Source: Pedobacter nyackensis
GTDB lineage: Bacteria; Bacteroidota; Bacteroidia; Sphingobacteriales; Sphingobacteriaceae
Assembly (NCBI RefSeq): GCF_900176505.1
Contig: NZ_FWYB01000016.1
Span: 62,001 to 126,000, forward strand
Reading direction: 5' to 3'
DNA: 64,000 bases
This document shows positions 45,104 to 53,568 of this stretch, piece by piece. Made by a program: the position numbers and the translations under genes. The notes below the pieces were generated by a model. The model saw only the letters and a program-made list of their open reading frames with translations. It searched no databases and was not told the DNA's origin. How positions within the stretch are numbered: position 1 is the first letter of the stretch; every line of letters begins with the position of its first letter.

Positions 45104-46480
45104 CTATCTTGGATTAGGAAGAATGCCCGGATTTAACAACCTAACTTTAGACGGAATTTGTTGTACAAAAATATTAGATCCCGCCTCTAATTTATAAGTA
45201 ACGGCTGTATTAGCACGGGTATATGTTTTTCTAAAACGGCTATCACTATCTAAACGTCTCATGTCAAACCAACGTAAGCCTTTACCAAACAGCTCTCTTC
45301 TACGCTCATCTATCACCAATTTCAAGGCATCATCAGGTGTTGCTGCTGTTAGGTCTGCATAATCTGCCGGTTTAAACCTTTTCTTTCTTAAGTCATTTAA
45401 AAACTTAACCGCAGGTGCAATTTGACCTTCACGTGCTTCAGCTTCCGCCGAAATCAGCATCATCTCAGGTACCGAGATGTTATAAACTAGATCAGCGTTA
45501 ATGTATAAAGGATAAGGGTCCGTTATTGGTTTTCCAAGTCTATCCAAATTAGTAAAATTGAATACATAACGAAGATCTTTAGTTCCAAGCACACTTAAAA
45601 AATCCGGAGAAATAGAACAGTTTGTTAAAATACTTCCAAAACCCGTCACCTTATAAGAGATCATTTCTGAATTTAAATAATCAACAGGCCTGTTATTAAT
45701 CCCTGCAAGAGGTTTTAAAGGATCTTTAAAACTCATCAGATTATAATCAAATAAGCTGTTCTTTAATTGCAGCGTCATATTAGCGTATTTCTTGGCCTCA
45801 GCATAATTATCCATACTCTGATATACCCTTGCCAGCATGGCTAGCGCATTAATTTTATTATTACGGTATACATTTTTAGCTACGTCAGGTAACTGATCCT
45901 TAGCCTTCAGCAAATCCTGAAGTATAAGTTCATAAACTGCAGCAACTGTAGCTCTTGTTGGCTTTGCTTCCAGATCGGCAACTGTTATCAATGGTACGCC
46001 TAAATCTGTCGCCGCAGTATTAGCATCGTAATCTTTAGCATACAGGTTAACCAGGTTCCAATAAGCAAACGCTCTATTAAAGAAGGCATCTCCAAGTACT
46101 TCTCTACGTTGTTGCTCCGTTCCATCTTTAAGCTTTTCTACATCCTCAATAATAATATTCGCATTATAGATATTGTTGTACATGGGATCCCATCCTCCAT
46201 CCGTTTCTGTATTAATATAAAGTTCCGGCATCCACTGATAAGCCTTGGTCGTATTCTGGGTAAGAGAGACAGAGATTCTGGCGTCCGTAAGAAAAATGTT
46301 ATCAGACAACCGCTCTAAAAGAGCGTTACAGCTTGAAGCGTAAGATGGATTAGATGCCAGTTCCTCGTAATCTTTAATGTATGTGGGAATAGATTTCCCT
46401 TTAGGTTTTACATCGAGAAACTTCTGACAGCCTGACAATGCAAATAATGTGAATAATAGAATGCTATATCTTTTCATCAT
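45104..46480 (-). CDS. SusD/RagB-family lipoprotein of the thioredoxin-linked locus
   Basis: 458 residues from the ATG at 46480 (MMKRYSILLF); an in-frame ATG at 46501 would add 7 residues before the signal. Lipobox ALSGC, then QKFLDVKPKGKSIPTY. SusD features include NRAFAYWNLVNLYAKDYD, VYELILQDLLKAKDQL and DERRRELFGKGLRWFDMRRL. The sequence belongs to the SusD branch usually paired with TlpA genes, not with glycosidases. It forms a complex with the SusC encoded 15 to 36 bases upstream. Confidence 0.92.
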   Translation of the reverse strand: MMKRYSILLFTLFALSGCQKFLDVKPKGKSIPTYIKDYEELASNPSYASSCNALLERLSDNIFLTDARISVSLTQNTTKAYQWMPELYINTETDGGWDPMYNNIYNANIIIEDVEKLKDGTEQQRREVLGDAFFNRAFAYWNLVNLYAKDYDANTAATDLGVPLITVADLEAKPTRATVAAVYELILQDLLKAKDQLPDVAKNVYRNNKINALAMLARVYQSMDNYAEAKKYANMTLQLKNSLFDYNLMSFKDPLKPLAGINNRPVDYLNSEMISYKVTGFGSILTNCSISPDFLSVLGTKDLRYVFNFTNLDRLGKPITDPYPLYINADLVYNISVPEMMLISAEAEAREGQIAPAVKFLNDLRKKRFKPADYADLTAATPDDALKLVIDERRRELFGKGLRWFDMRRLDSDSRFRKTYTRANTAVTYKLEAGSNIFVQQIPSKVRLLNPGILPNPR

Positions 46481-46515
46481 AATATAATTTGATGGTTTCA
46501 TTTTTATGAATTTAA

Positions 46516-49500
46516 TTAAAGACTAAAGTTAAGACCGAACGTAGTAGTTAAAGGTTCAGGCAATACATAAATAGAGCCTGACGAACTAGTAATAGCCTCA
46601 GGATCGATGCCATATTTATTTTTCTTGAACAAATAAAGATTATTCATCTGTGCAACCGCCCGAATAGATTTGAAAGGTGTTCCTTTTAAAAACATTGGTT
46701 TAAAGGTATAACCGAACTGTATTTCACGGAGTCTCACAAATGATGCATTGACGATGCTATTGCTTGATAACGTTGCAGCCCTTGAATAGTTGTCGCTTAG
46801 GTTAACCATATCGGCAATGGCAGGAATATCTGTAGTTAACTCGTCCCCCGGTTTACGCCAGCGTTGGGCAACTTGGTTGTTATATGCACCACTCCAATCA
46901 TATCCATACATATTAGGCATTTCTCTACGCACGACATGACCATAGTTAAATACAAGGAATGCCATCGCCTCAAAACCTTTATATCTAAAAGTATTGGTCC
47001 AGCCTCCGCTAAACTTTGGTCTTGATGTACCGCTATAAATGAGAGAGCCCTCATTAGGAATGTAAATTTTGTTACCAGCGCCATCATAAACCTGTGGTCG
47101 GCCAGTATTGTCCAATCCGGCCCATTTATAGCTCCAAACAGACTCTCTTGGATAACCTTCAAGAAAGGGGACTATATTATTAGGACGGTTAATTGCCGGA
47201 TTACTATCTGTAATTTTATTACTTGTAACTTTACTTTTATTGTATCCCAGGTTGAAGTTACTGGTCCAACTGAAATCTTGGGTTGATATAATACCCGCTT
47301 TTAAACTTAACTCAACACCCTGGTTAAGCATCTCTGCTGCGTTAACGATTGCTGATGGTAGTCCAACTGTAGGGTCAAGATCCTGATTACCCAACAAATC
47401 ATAACTAAATTTATGATAGTAATCTAATGACACCGAAAAACGACCATTCAATATTCCTGCGTCGGCACCTAAATTCACGGTCTCTGAACGCTCCCAGCGA
47501 AGCTTGGGATTTGGCGGCGTACTTAACCGCGCTACATAATCATTAGCAACAGAATTGAAGAAACGGGTGGCTACCAGGTAAGTAGTAGTTTGACTATTTC
47601 TATCAAAGTTCCCTGTAAGACCATAAGTTGCTCTTACTCCCAGATTGCTAAATATGTTTGAATGAAAGAAATGCTCGTTACTGATGTTCCATTGCCCACC
47701 TATAGACCATAATGGTGTTCTTTTGAATTTTGGATCTGCACCGAATAAATTAGATTGGTCTGTTCTGTAGCTAGTACTAAAGGTATACCTGTCATCATAA
47801 GTATAAGCTAAAGTAGAATAATAAGAGACTTCCCGATTGTCATAGTATGGAAGAATTCCTTCATAAGTTGAGGGGTTATAGGTTTGACGAGACCCATCCC
47901 ACCAGATAATACCCGGAGCAGCTAATGCTTTTGCATCAATATTCTGGAAACTGAACAAATCATCATTATAACCTAAACGACGGGACTTATTAGATTCGGT
48001 TACAACCTTACGTACATCAAAACCGGCAACAACATTTAGGTAATGCTTTTTACTAAAAGTATTTATATAATTGAGCTGGTTACGGAATGCATAATTATTA
48101 TAGGTTGAGGTATTTAAATCTAAAATATCTCCCTTTGGAATATTAAACACCAATTTATTTGCAGCATCTGTTGAGGTTAAACGGTTGATTAACGTCCTGG
48201 CATCGTATCCCTTCTCTCCATAAAGATTTCTTAAAGTGTTGGTGGTTCGTTCGTAGATAAAATCATTAGACATGGTTAAGCCTTTGATGATTTTCCAATC
48301 GGCACCTACTCTTGTTTTCACTCCCCATCCTTTGCTTGTATTATTTGCTTTTTGGTTTTCTTCTAACAAATTAAAGCCATTATCCAGATAACCAAGCCCC
48401 TTAAGCCTATCATTTTCTACTTTATTGAAGTTGATGTAATCATAAACATAATTACCTCCGGCATCCTGTAACATCTGATAAGGTAATAACTTTCTAATAT
48501 TGCCTTGTATATCAGAGTAACCGCTTTTACCTGAGGAATAGTTAATTGCGAAATCCGTCCGTAAATCCACATAGCTTGCTAACGTATAAGTGTTTCTGGA
48601 GTTTATCGTCATAACATCTGACTTATTACCCTTAGCTCCTCCCAAGTTAGATTGATAGTTTCCTGATAAAAAGTACTGCATTTTATCTGACCCTCCGGAG
48701 AAAGACATGTAATGACTTTGGCTAACAGCCGGGCGTAATAGCAGGTTATCAATTTGATCTCTATTAGATAAGCCCGCTAATGCAGCTAGCCTTTCATCAC
48801 GCTGCGCTAAAGTAATATCCTTTCTATCATAATCATTAAAAATCCCAATAGATTGTGAATAACCTGATTTTGTTCCATCGAAAATTGGCGAAATGATATA
48901 ACCTTTATCAAACTGTTCCTTTTGATAATCTATTACTGTTGCCGCATCTGCACGTCTCAGCTCGTTATAATCCGGGCGATTTGCTATTCGAACATTACCT
49001 GAATAGTTGATCTGCAATTTACTTTGCTTTCCTCTTTTTGTGGTTATAACAATCACACCATTTGAAGCCTGAGAGCCCCAAACAGCAGCTGCAGCTGCAT
49101 CTTTTAGTACCGTAATGTTTTCAATTTCATTGATATCGGGAAGAATGGTACTTACAAAACCATCTATTACAAAAAGGGGCTGAGTACCGGCACGTAAAGA
49201 ACTTCCTCCTCTAATGCGAAGATCGTTTGCCCCGGTAGGACTCTTATAAACACTTAATCCCGGTATAGCTCCTTCCAATACTCTATCAAGCGAACGATTA
49301 TTCATACGTGTCAACTCCTCTTTACCTAAACCTACATAAGCTCCTGTTGTGTTTTTACGTTGTAACGTTTGATATCCCGTAACTACAACCTCACTTAAAA
49401 AAGCAACGTCTTCTGTTAATAAGACATCAAGTATCGTCTTTCCTTTTACACTAAACTCCTGAGGCTTAAATCCAAGATAATGGAACTCCAAAATATCATC

Positions 49501-50016
49501 ATCATGAGTATGAATGATGTACTTACCATTTATATCTGTAACTGCAGTAGTTTTAGCAATCTTTGCTTTTACAAGAACCCCAGGTAATCCTATACCATCT
49601 TTAGCCCTAACTACCCCACTTACACGCTGGTCCTTTGCTTTTACTCCAGTTTGCAAATCATTGGTTGATCGAGGTTTAATTACCAAATGGTTATCTATAA
49701 GCTGATAGGTGTAGTTATTGGCTAACACAATTTTCATCAATTCATCAAGCGTTGCATTAGATACGTTAATGTCTATTTTCTTAGCAGCATTAAACTCATC
49801 ATTACTATAGAAAAAATCTAGCCCTTTCTGCTGCTCTTTCATCATTTTAAAAACTTCTGTTAAGCTAATTTGCTTAGCCGATATGGTGAACCTCGCAGCC
49901 TGAGCGAAGGCACTTACCGGCAGCACACAAATGCAGGTAAGGTAAAACAGACAAAAAAGTCTGGCAAGTCTAGGTAAGCGGCGTAGACGCACACCTTTAG
50001 TAAAAATTTGATTCAT
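46516..50016 (-). CDS. SusC/RagA TonB-dependent transporter with STN domain
   Basis: 1166 residues. Leader with RRLPRLARLFCLFY and cleavage near VSAFAQ (residue 39). STN domain about 40-115, Ig-like regulatory domain about 130-205 (GVVRAKDGIGLPGVLVKAKI), plug with LKDAAAAAVWGSQASNGVIV, then the barrel. The plug motif is VWGSQASNG rather than the more usual YGARGANG, as in many SusC proteins linked with peptides or small substrates. FecR and sigma genes upstream complete the trans-envelope circuit. Confidence 0.94.
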   Translation of the reverse strand: MNQIFTKGVRLRRLPRLARLFCLFYLTCICVLPVSAFAQAARFTISAKQISLTEVFKMMKEQQKGLDFFYSNDEFNAAKKIDINVSNATLDELMKIVLANNYTYQLIDNHLVIKPRSTNDLQTGVKAKDQRVSGVVRAKDGIGLPGVLVKAKIAKTTAVTDINGKYIIHTHDDDILEFHYLGFKPQEFSVKGKTILDVLLTEDVAFLSEVVVTGYQTLQRKNTTGAYVGLGKEELTRMNNRSLDRVLEGAIPGLSVYKSPTGANDLRIRGGSSLRAGTQPLFVIDGFVSTILPDINEIENITVLKDAAAAAVWGSQASNGVIVITTKRGKQSKLQINYSGNVRIANRPDYNELRRADAATVIDYQKEQFDKGYIISPIFDGTKSGYSQSIGIFNDYDRKDITLAQRDERLAALAGLSNRDQIDNLLLRPAVSQSHYMSFSGGSDKMQYFLSGNYQSNLGGAKGNKSDVMTINSRNTYTLASYVDLRTDFAINYSSGKSGYSDIQGNIRKLLPYQMLQDAGGNYVYDYINFNKVENDRLKGLGYLDNGFNLLEENQKANNTSKGWGVKTRVGADWKIIKGLTMSNDFIYERTTNTLRNLYGEKGYDARTLINRLTSTDAANKLVFNIPKGDILDLNTSTYNNYAFRNQLNYINTFSKKHYLNVVAGFDVRKVVTESNKSRRLGYNDDLFSFQNIDAKALAAPGIIWWDGSRQTYNPSTYEGILPYYDNREVSYYSTLAYTYDDRYTFSTSYRTDQSNLFGADPKFKRTPLWSIGGQWNISNEHFFHSNIFSNLGVRATYGLTGNFDRNSQTTTYLVATRFFNSVANDYVARLSTPPNPKLRWERSETVNLGADAGILNGRFSVSLDYYHKFSYDLLGNQDLDPTVGLPSAIVNAAEMLNQGVELSLKAGIISTQDFSWTSNFNLGYNKSKVTSNKITDSNPAINRPNNIVPFLEGYPRESVWSYKWAGLDNTGRPQVYDGAGNKIYIPNEGSLIYSGTSRPKFSGGWTNTFRYKGFEAMAFLVFNYGHVVRREMPNMYGYDWSGAYNNQVAQRWRKPGDELTTDIPAIADMVNLSDNYSRAATLSSNSIVNASFVRLREIQFGYTFKPMFLKGTPFKSIRAVAQMNNLYLFKKNKYGIDPEAITSSSGSIYVLPEPLTTTFGLNFSL

Positions 50017-50041
50017 AAATTAAAGGTTAGTTGATTGATTT

Positions 50042-51238
50042 TTACGGTTTAGTTATATACAGTGTTCCATTTCGGATCTCAAATTTCACATTGGTCGATG
50101 TTCCGATCAGCTGAAGTGCCGTATTTAATGTTTTGTCTTTTTCTATTGATCCTGTAAAGCGCAATTGTCTGGCTTCATCATTAGTAAATACCACTTTTAT
50201 ATTATACCAGCGGCTGAATTTCTCTGTAATTTGTACTAATGGCATATTATCGAATACGAATACACCGTCTTTCCAGGCATAATCACTATAAACCAACACA
50301 GATTTTTGAAGAGCTGGCAGTATATTTGGTTTTTTAGTCTCAATTCTAATTTTAGAGCCCGCTAACAAGCGTTGCTTATTCCCCATATGATCGCTCACAT
50401 TAACAATCCCCTCTACAAGTGTAGCTTCTGCATAGTCTGCACCTTTATAGGCGGCTACATTAAATGCAGTACCCACAGCTTCTACATCCATGTGATCAGT
50501 TTTAACAATAAATGGATGCTTTTTGTCTTTAGCCACTTTAAAGTAGGCTTCTCCTATTAGCTTAACTTCCCGTATGGCAGCGTTGCTAAAATCAACTCTA
50601 TAGGTCAGCTCCGAGCCCGAATTAACCCATACATGAGTTTTATCCGGCAAAATAATTTCATACGCTCCACCATCCGGTACAATCAACTTATGATAGCCTC
50701 TCTGGCCGGAGTTAGTATTGTATACCAGGATATTTCCTTTATTGGTAGCAACAAGACCGATCTTTCCTCCAGAAATATCAAGAGTCGATTTATTCTGCAG
50801 ACTCACCCGTTTTCCATCAGGGAGTACAAGCTCTGCACGGTTTCTCCCCGGTTCTATTATTTGAGCAATAGCTTCTGCTTTTTCATTATTATTGGTCGCC
50901 ATATAGATTACCAAACCTATTGCACTCAGTATAATAACTGCAGCTGCATACCGAAGCCACGATAATGACCGTTTGGGCGCTAACAATTGAACCGGAACAT
51001 CAGAAATTCTATGCTTTACTTTTACCCATGCAGCATCCGTATCAGGTTTTTTAGTTCCTTCAATCTTAAGAAGATTTTTTACCGCAATAAGGTCCTTATA
51101 CTCCTGTTGGTTTTCAGCAGCCATAGCTAACCAGGTGGTTAGTTCGGCTTGTTCTTCAGAATTCAATTCTCCTGAAGTTATACTTCTTACCATTAACTCT
51201 TGTATACGCGCTTTTTCGTTGCTATTCATCTGCTCCAT
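50042..51238 (-). CDS. FecR-family anti-sigma factor
   Basis: 398 residues from the ATG at 51238 (MEQMNSNEKARIQELM); an upstream ATG at 51253 would add 5 residues. Cytoplasmic anti-sigma region about 1-90, transmembrane helix about 97-113, FecR core LIVPDGGAYEIILPDKTHVWV, EAYFKVAKDKKHPFIV, and a C-terminal DUF4974 part (DYAWKDGVFVFDNMPLVQI). It lies between the sigma gene and susC, the common order. Confidence 0.92.
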   Translation of the reverse strand: MEQMNSNEKARIQELMVRSITSGELNSEEQAELTTWLAMAAENQQEYKDLIAVKNLLKIEGTKKPDTDAAWVKVKHRISDVPVQLLAPKRSLSWLRYAAAVIILSAIGLVIYMATNNNEKAEAIAQIIEPGRNRAELVLPDGKRVSLQNKSTLDISGGKIGLVATNKGNILVYNTNSGQRGYHKLIVPDGGAYEIILPDKTHVWVNSGSELTYRVDFSNAAIREVKLIGEAYFKVAKDKKHPFIVKTDHMDVEAVGTAFNVAAYKGADYAEATLVEGIVNVSDHMGNKQRLLAGSKIRIETKKPNILPALQKSVLVYSDYAWKDGVFVFDNMPLVQITEKFSRWYNIKVVFTNDEARQLRFTGSIEKDKTLNTALQLIGTSTNVKFEIRNGTLYITKP

Positions 51239-51308
51239 ATACCAACATGACAACTCAACAGAAAAAAAGGGTGATACGGAATTGAAATATTTTTCTCTTT
51301 TATTCTTT

Positions 51309-51821
51309 TTATAAAAAGAATACCAGGAAAGTAAGGTCCTTAAGTTGTGGTCGGAGTGTCGAAAAAGCTTTAGTCATTTGCGTTTTTACGGTATTAACCG
51401 ATATTTCTAACTGCTCTGCTGCTTCTTTATAACTTTTATCCTCAAGCACACAAAGAAGGAAAACTTTTCTACATTGAGTGGGCAATTGATCTATTGCATT
51501 CATAATGCGTTGCCTGGTTTCTGTAGCGATTAATGAATCATTAACTATATCGGCTTCAGAATGGGTGGATTCGTAATCATCCGCATAGTTTTTTCTTACC
51601 TTTTGAGCTTTGATATAGTTTAATGCAGCATTTTTTACCGACCGATACAAATAATGCTCCTGCTGGATTTCAAGATGATCGTTCTGAATAGCAGCCCAGC
51701 ATTTTACAAAAACATCCTGCACAATGTCTTCCGCTGCCTCCATATCCCTGGTAACGATATTGGCATAAAAACACAAAGTTTGATAATGTTCCCTAAAAAG
51801 CTGCTCAAACTGTTGGTACAT
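51309..51821 (-). CDS. ECF-type RNA polymerase sigma-70 factor
   Basis: 170 residues. Region 2 has LFREHYQTLCFYANIV and AAEDIVQDVFVKCW; region 4 has LPTQCRKVFLLCVLEDKSY and the HTH AAEQLEISVNTVKTQM. A normal-length Sus-type ECF factor controlling the SusCD operon downstream through the FecR encoded next. It is preceded by a second, truncated FecR gene. Confidence 0.93.
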   Translation of the reverse strand: MYQQFEQLFREHYQTLCFYANIVTRDMEAAEDIVQDVFVKCWAAIQNDHLEIQQEHYLYRSVKNAALNYIKAQKVRKNYADDYESTHSEADIVNDSLIATETRQRIMNAIDQLPTQCRKVFLLCVLEDKSYKEAAEQLEISVNTVKTQMTKAFSTLRPQLKDLTFLVFFL

Positions 51822-51900
51822 GATACGCTGGAGTTAACCTTATTTAATACAAAAATACATAAAAAACAAGGTTAACTTCCTTTCCGGTTAGCTCCAAATT

Positions 51901-52908
51901 TTATTTAATGACAATAATCTTTCCTACTTCGATTTTAAAATGAACCTGTCCATTTACCTCCAAAAGCTTTAAAACATCAGAAAGATGTTTATAGCGTGAA
52001 ATCTTCCCAGATAAGAAGATCTTACGATGGTCAATATTCTGATAGACCACTTCAACATCATACCACCGCGCTAGTTTTTTCATAATACGCTCCAGCGGTT
52101 GATTACGAAATAGGAAAAGTCGGTTTTTCCAGGCCCCAACTTCAGCTGTATCAACTTTTCTGATATTAATTGATCTTTGGCCAATAATAGCTTGATCGCC
52201 TATTTTAAGGGCAACCTCCGTAGGCGATGATATATTACCAAGTGACCTTACCCTTATTGCTCCTTCGAAAAGTGTCGTTTTAACAGTTGGTTCATCATCA
52301 TAGTTATTTACATTGAAATCTGTACCTATCACCTGTACCACTTGCCTATCTGTAACCACCTTAAAGGGATGTTCAACATCCCTGATCACGTTAAAGAAAG
52401 CCTCTCCACTTAACTCAATCTTCCTTTCCTTCATCGAAGTAAAGTATACCGGAAATTTAAATTCTGATGCTGCATTGAGCCATACATTGGAACCATCAGG
52501 TAATGTGACTTCATATGTACCTCCTTTGGGTGTTGAAATAACATGAAAACCACCATACTGCCGATCCCTAACATTAGTATTCATTTCGTAACGCAGCTGC
52601 CCATCCCCTGTTTTAAAGAATACCAGTCCCCCTTCTTCTCCAATTTTACCATCTGCAGTCTCATTAAGGATAATCATCTTTCCACTTGATAGTGTTAACA
52701 CAGCTTTGTTTCCACCTGGAGGGACATCATTATTGATCAATTCAGCCGCCAGATTTTTTAAATTTACACCCGGATAATTTTTATGGAATATTGCCGCTAT
52801 CCCGGTAGTAATTAAGGCGGCGCAAGCTATAGCCAAATAAATAAAAGCCCGGCGCTTATAAAAAGGAGGTTCATTAGACGATCCAGGTTGTGATGTATTG
52901 TTTTCCAA
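51901..52908 (-). CDS. FecR-family protein lacking the cytoplasmic anti-sigma region
   Basis: 335 residues. The FecR core (STPKGGTYEVTLPDGSNVWL, EAFFNVIRDVEHPFKV) and the C-terminal DUF4974 domain are complete. In front of the transmembrane helix (about 20-41) only 19 residues remain, whereas the two other FecR proteins in this window have about 75-97. The only start I see is TTG at 52908, with a stop (TAG) three codons upstream. It sits directly upstream of the ECF sigma gene (79-base gap). It may be a truncated remnant, or a FecR that has lost sigma inhibition. Confidence 0.75.
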   Translation of the reverse strand: MENNTSQPGSSNEPPFYKRRAFIYLAIACAALITTGIAAIFHKNYPGVNLKNLAAELINNDVPPGGNKAVLTLSSGKMIILNETADGKIGEEGGLVFFKTGDGQLRYEMNTNVRDRQYGGFHVISTPKGGTYEVTLPDGSNVWLNAASEFKFPVYFTSMKERKIELSGEAFFNVIRDVEHPFKVVTDRQVVQVIGTDFNVNNYDDEPTVKTTLFEGAIRVRSLGNISSPTEVALKIGDQAIIGQRSINIRKVDTAEVGAWKNRLFLFRNQPLERIMKKLARWYDVEVVYQNIDHRKIFLSGKISRYKHLSDVLKLLEVNGQVHFKIEVGKIIVIK

Positions 52909-53054
52909 ATTATTCTATTTTACAACGAAATAAAGTCCTCAAATGAGCAAATTAGTGAATCAATATTATATATAATTTCTCAATTAAGCATAACTATCAA
53001 CCATTATTTGAAACAATATCTACAGCATTTTGTTGTAACCTGATAAAAACAAAT

Positions 53055-53543
53055 ATGAAAGCTTCAATCCTAACAGCCGCATTTTTTATTCTTATTACCG
53101 CCTCCTGCACAAATGAGAACAAAAGCAAGCAGGCTGGAGACACTGCTGAACTAATCGCGGTGGACACTACTTTTACTGCCACCAATCCTAAAAACCAAAG
53201 TAGCGATTGCTATATATACATCAAAAACAGAGATACAGCAAACCTAAAAATAGACATAACAGGTGAAGAGCTAACCGGCGAGCTTAGCTATAAGCTATTT
53301 GAGAAAGACAGCAACACAGGTAAAATTGCCGGTGAAATGAGAGGAGATACGATTATTGCTGAATACACCTTCGATTCAGAAGGCATGAGATCAGTAAGAG
53401 AAGTTGCTTTCCTTAAAAAAGCTGACGGAAATATTTATGAAGGCTTTGGTGAAGTGATAGAAAAAGATGGCAAAATGATTTTTAAAAACCATTCTGCCTT
53501 AAAGTTCGATTCAATGATATTCACTAAAACGGATTGTAAGTAG
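53055..53543 (+). CDS. Small lipoprotein of unknown function
   Basis: 162 residues with lipobox TASC (Cys18). The mature part is a small beta-rich domain with YIYIKNRDTANLKIDITGEE and GEMRGDTIIAEYTFDSEGM, similar in style to lipocalin-like extracytoplasmic lipoproteins. It is transcribed divergently from the truncated fecR and ends in a hairpin shared with the convergent beta-helix gene. Function not known. Confidence 0.65.
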   Translation: MKASILTAAFFILITASCTNENKSKQAGDTAELIAVDTTFTATNPKNQSSDCYIYIKNRDTANLKIDITGEELTGELSYKLFEKDSNTGKIAGEMRGDTIIAEYTFDSEGMRSVREVAFLKKADGNIYEGFGEVIEKDGKMIFKNHSALKFDSMIFTKTDCK

Positions 53544-53563
53544 GGCTGGGGTTAAGCCCTACC
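53541..53563. terminator. Possible terminator hairpin between convergent genes
   Basis: Stem GTAGGGCT/AGCCCTAC (53541-53548, 53556-53563) with a 7-base loop, in the 25-base gap between the lipoprotein and the beta-helix gene. No T run follows, so termination is uncertain. Confidence 0.45.
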
Positions 53564-53568
53564 CTTTA

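Noticed and set aside
46481..46501. ATG at 46501 as the start of the second susD
   Set aside because: It would put seven polar residues ahead of a normal lipoprotein signal that begins at MMKRYSILLF.
53541..53563. Hairpin as a confident bidirectional terminator
   Set aside because: The stem is good but neither side has a T run; listed with low confidence only.
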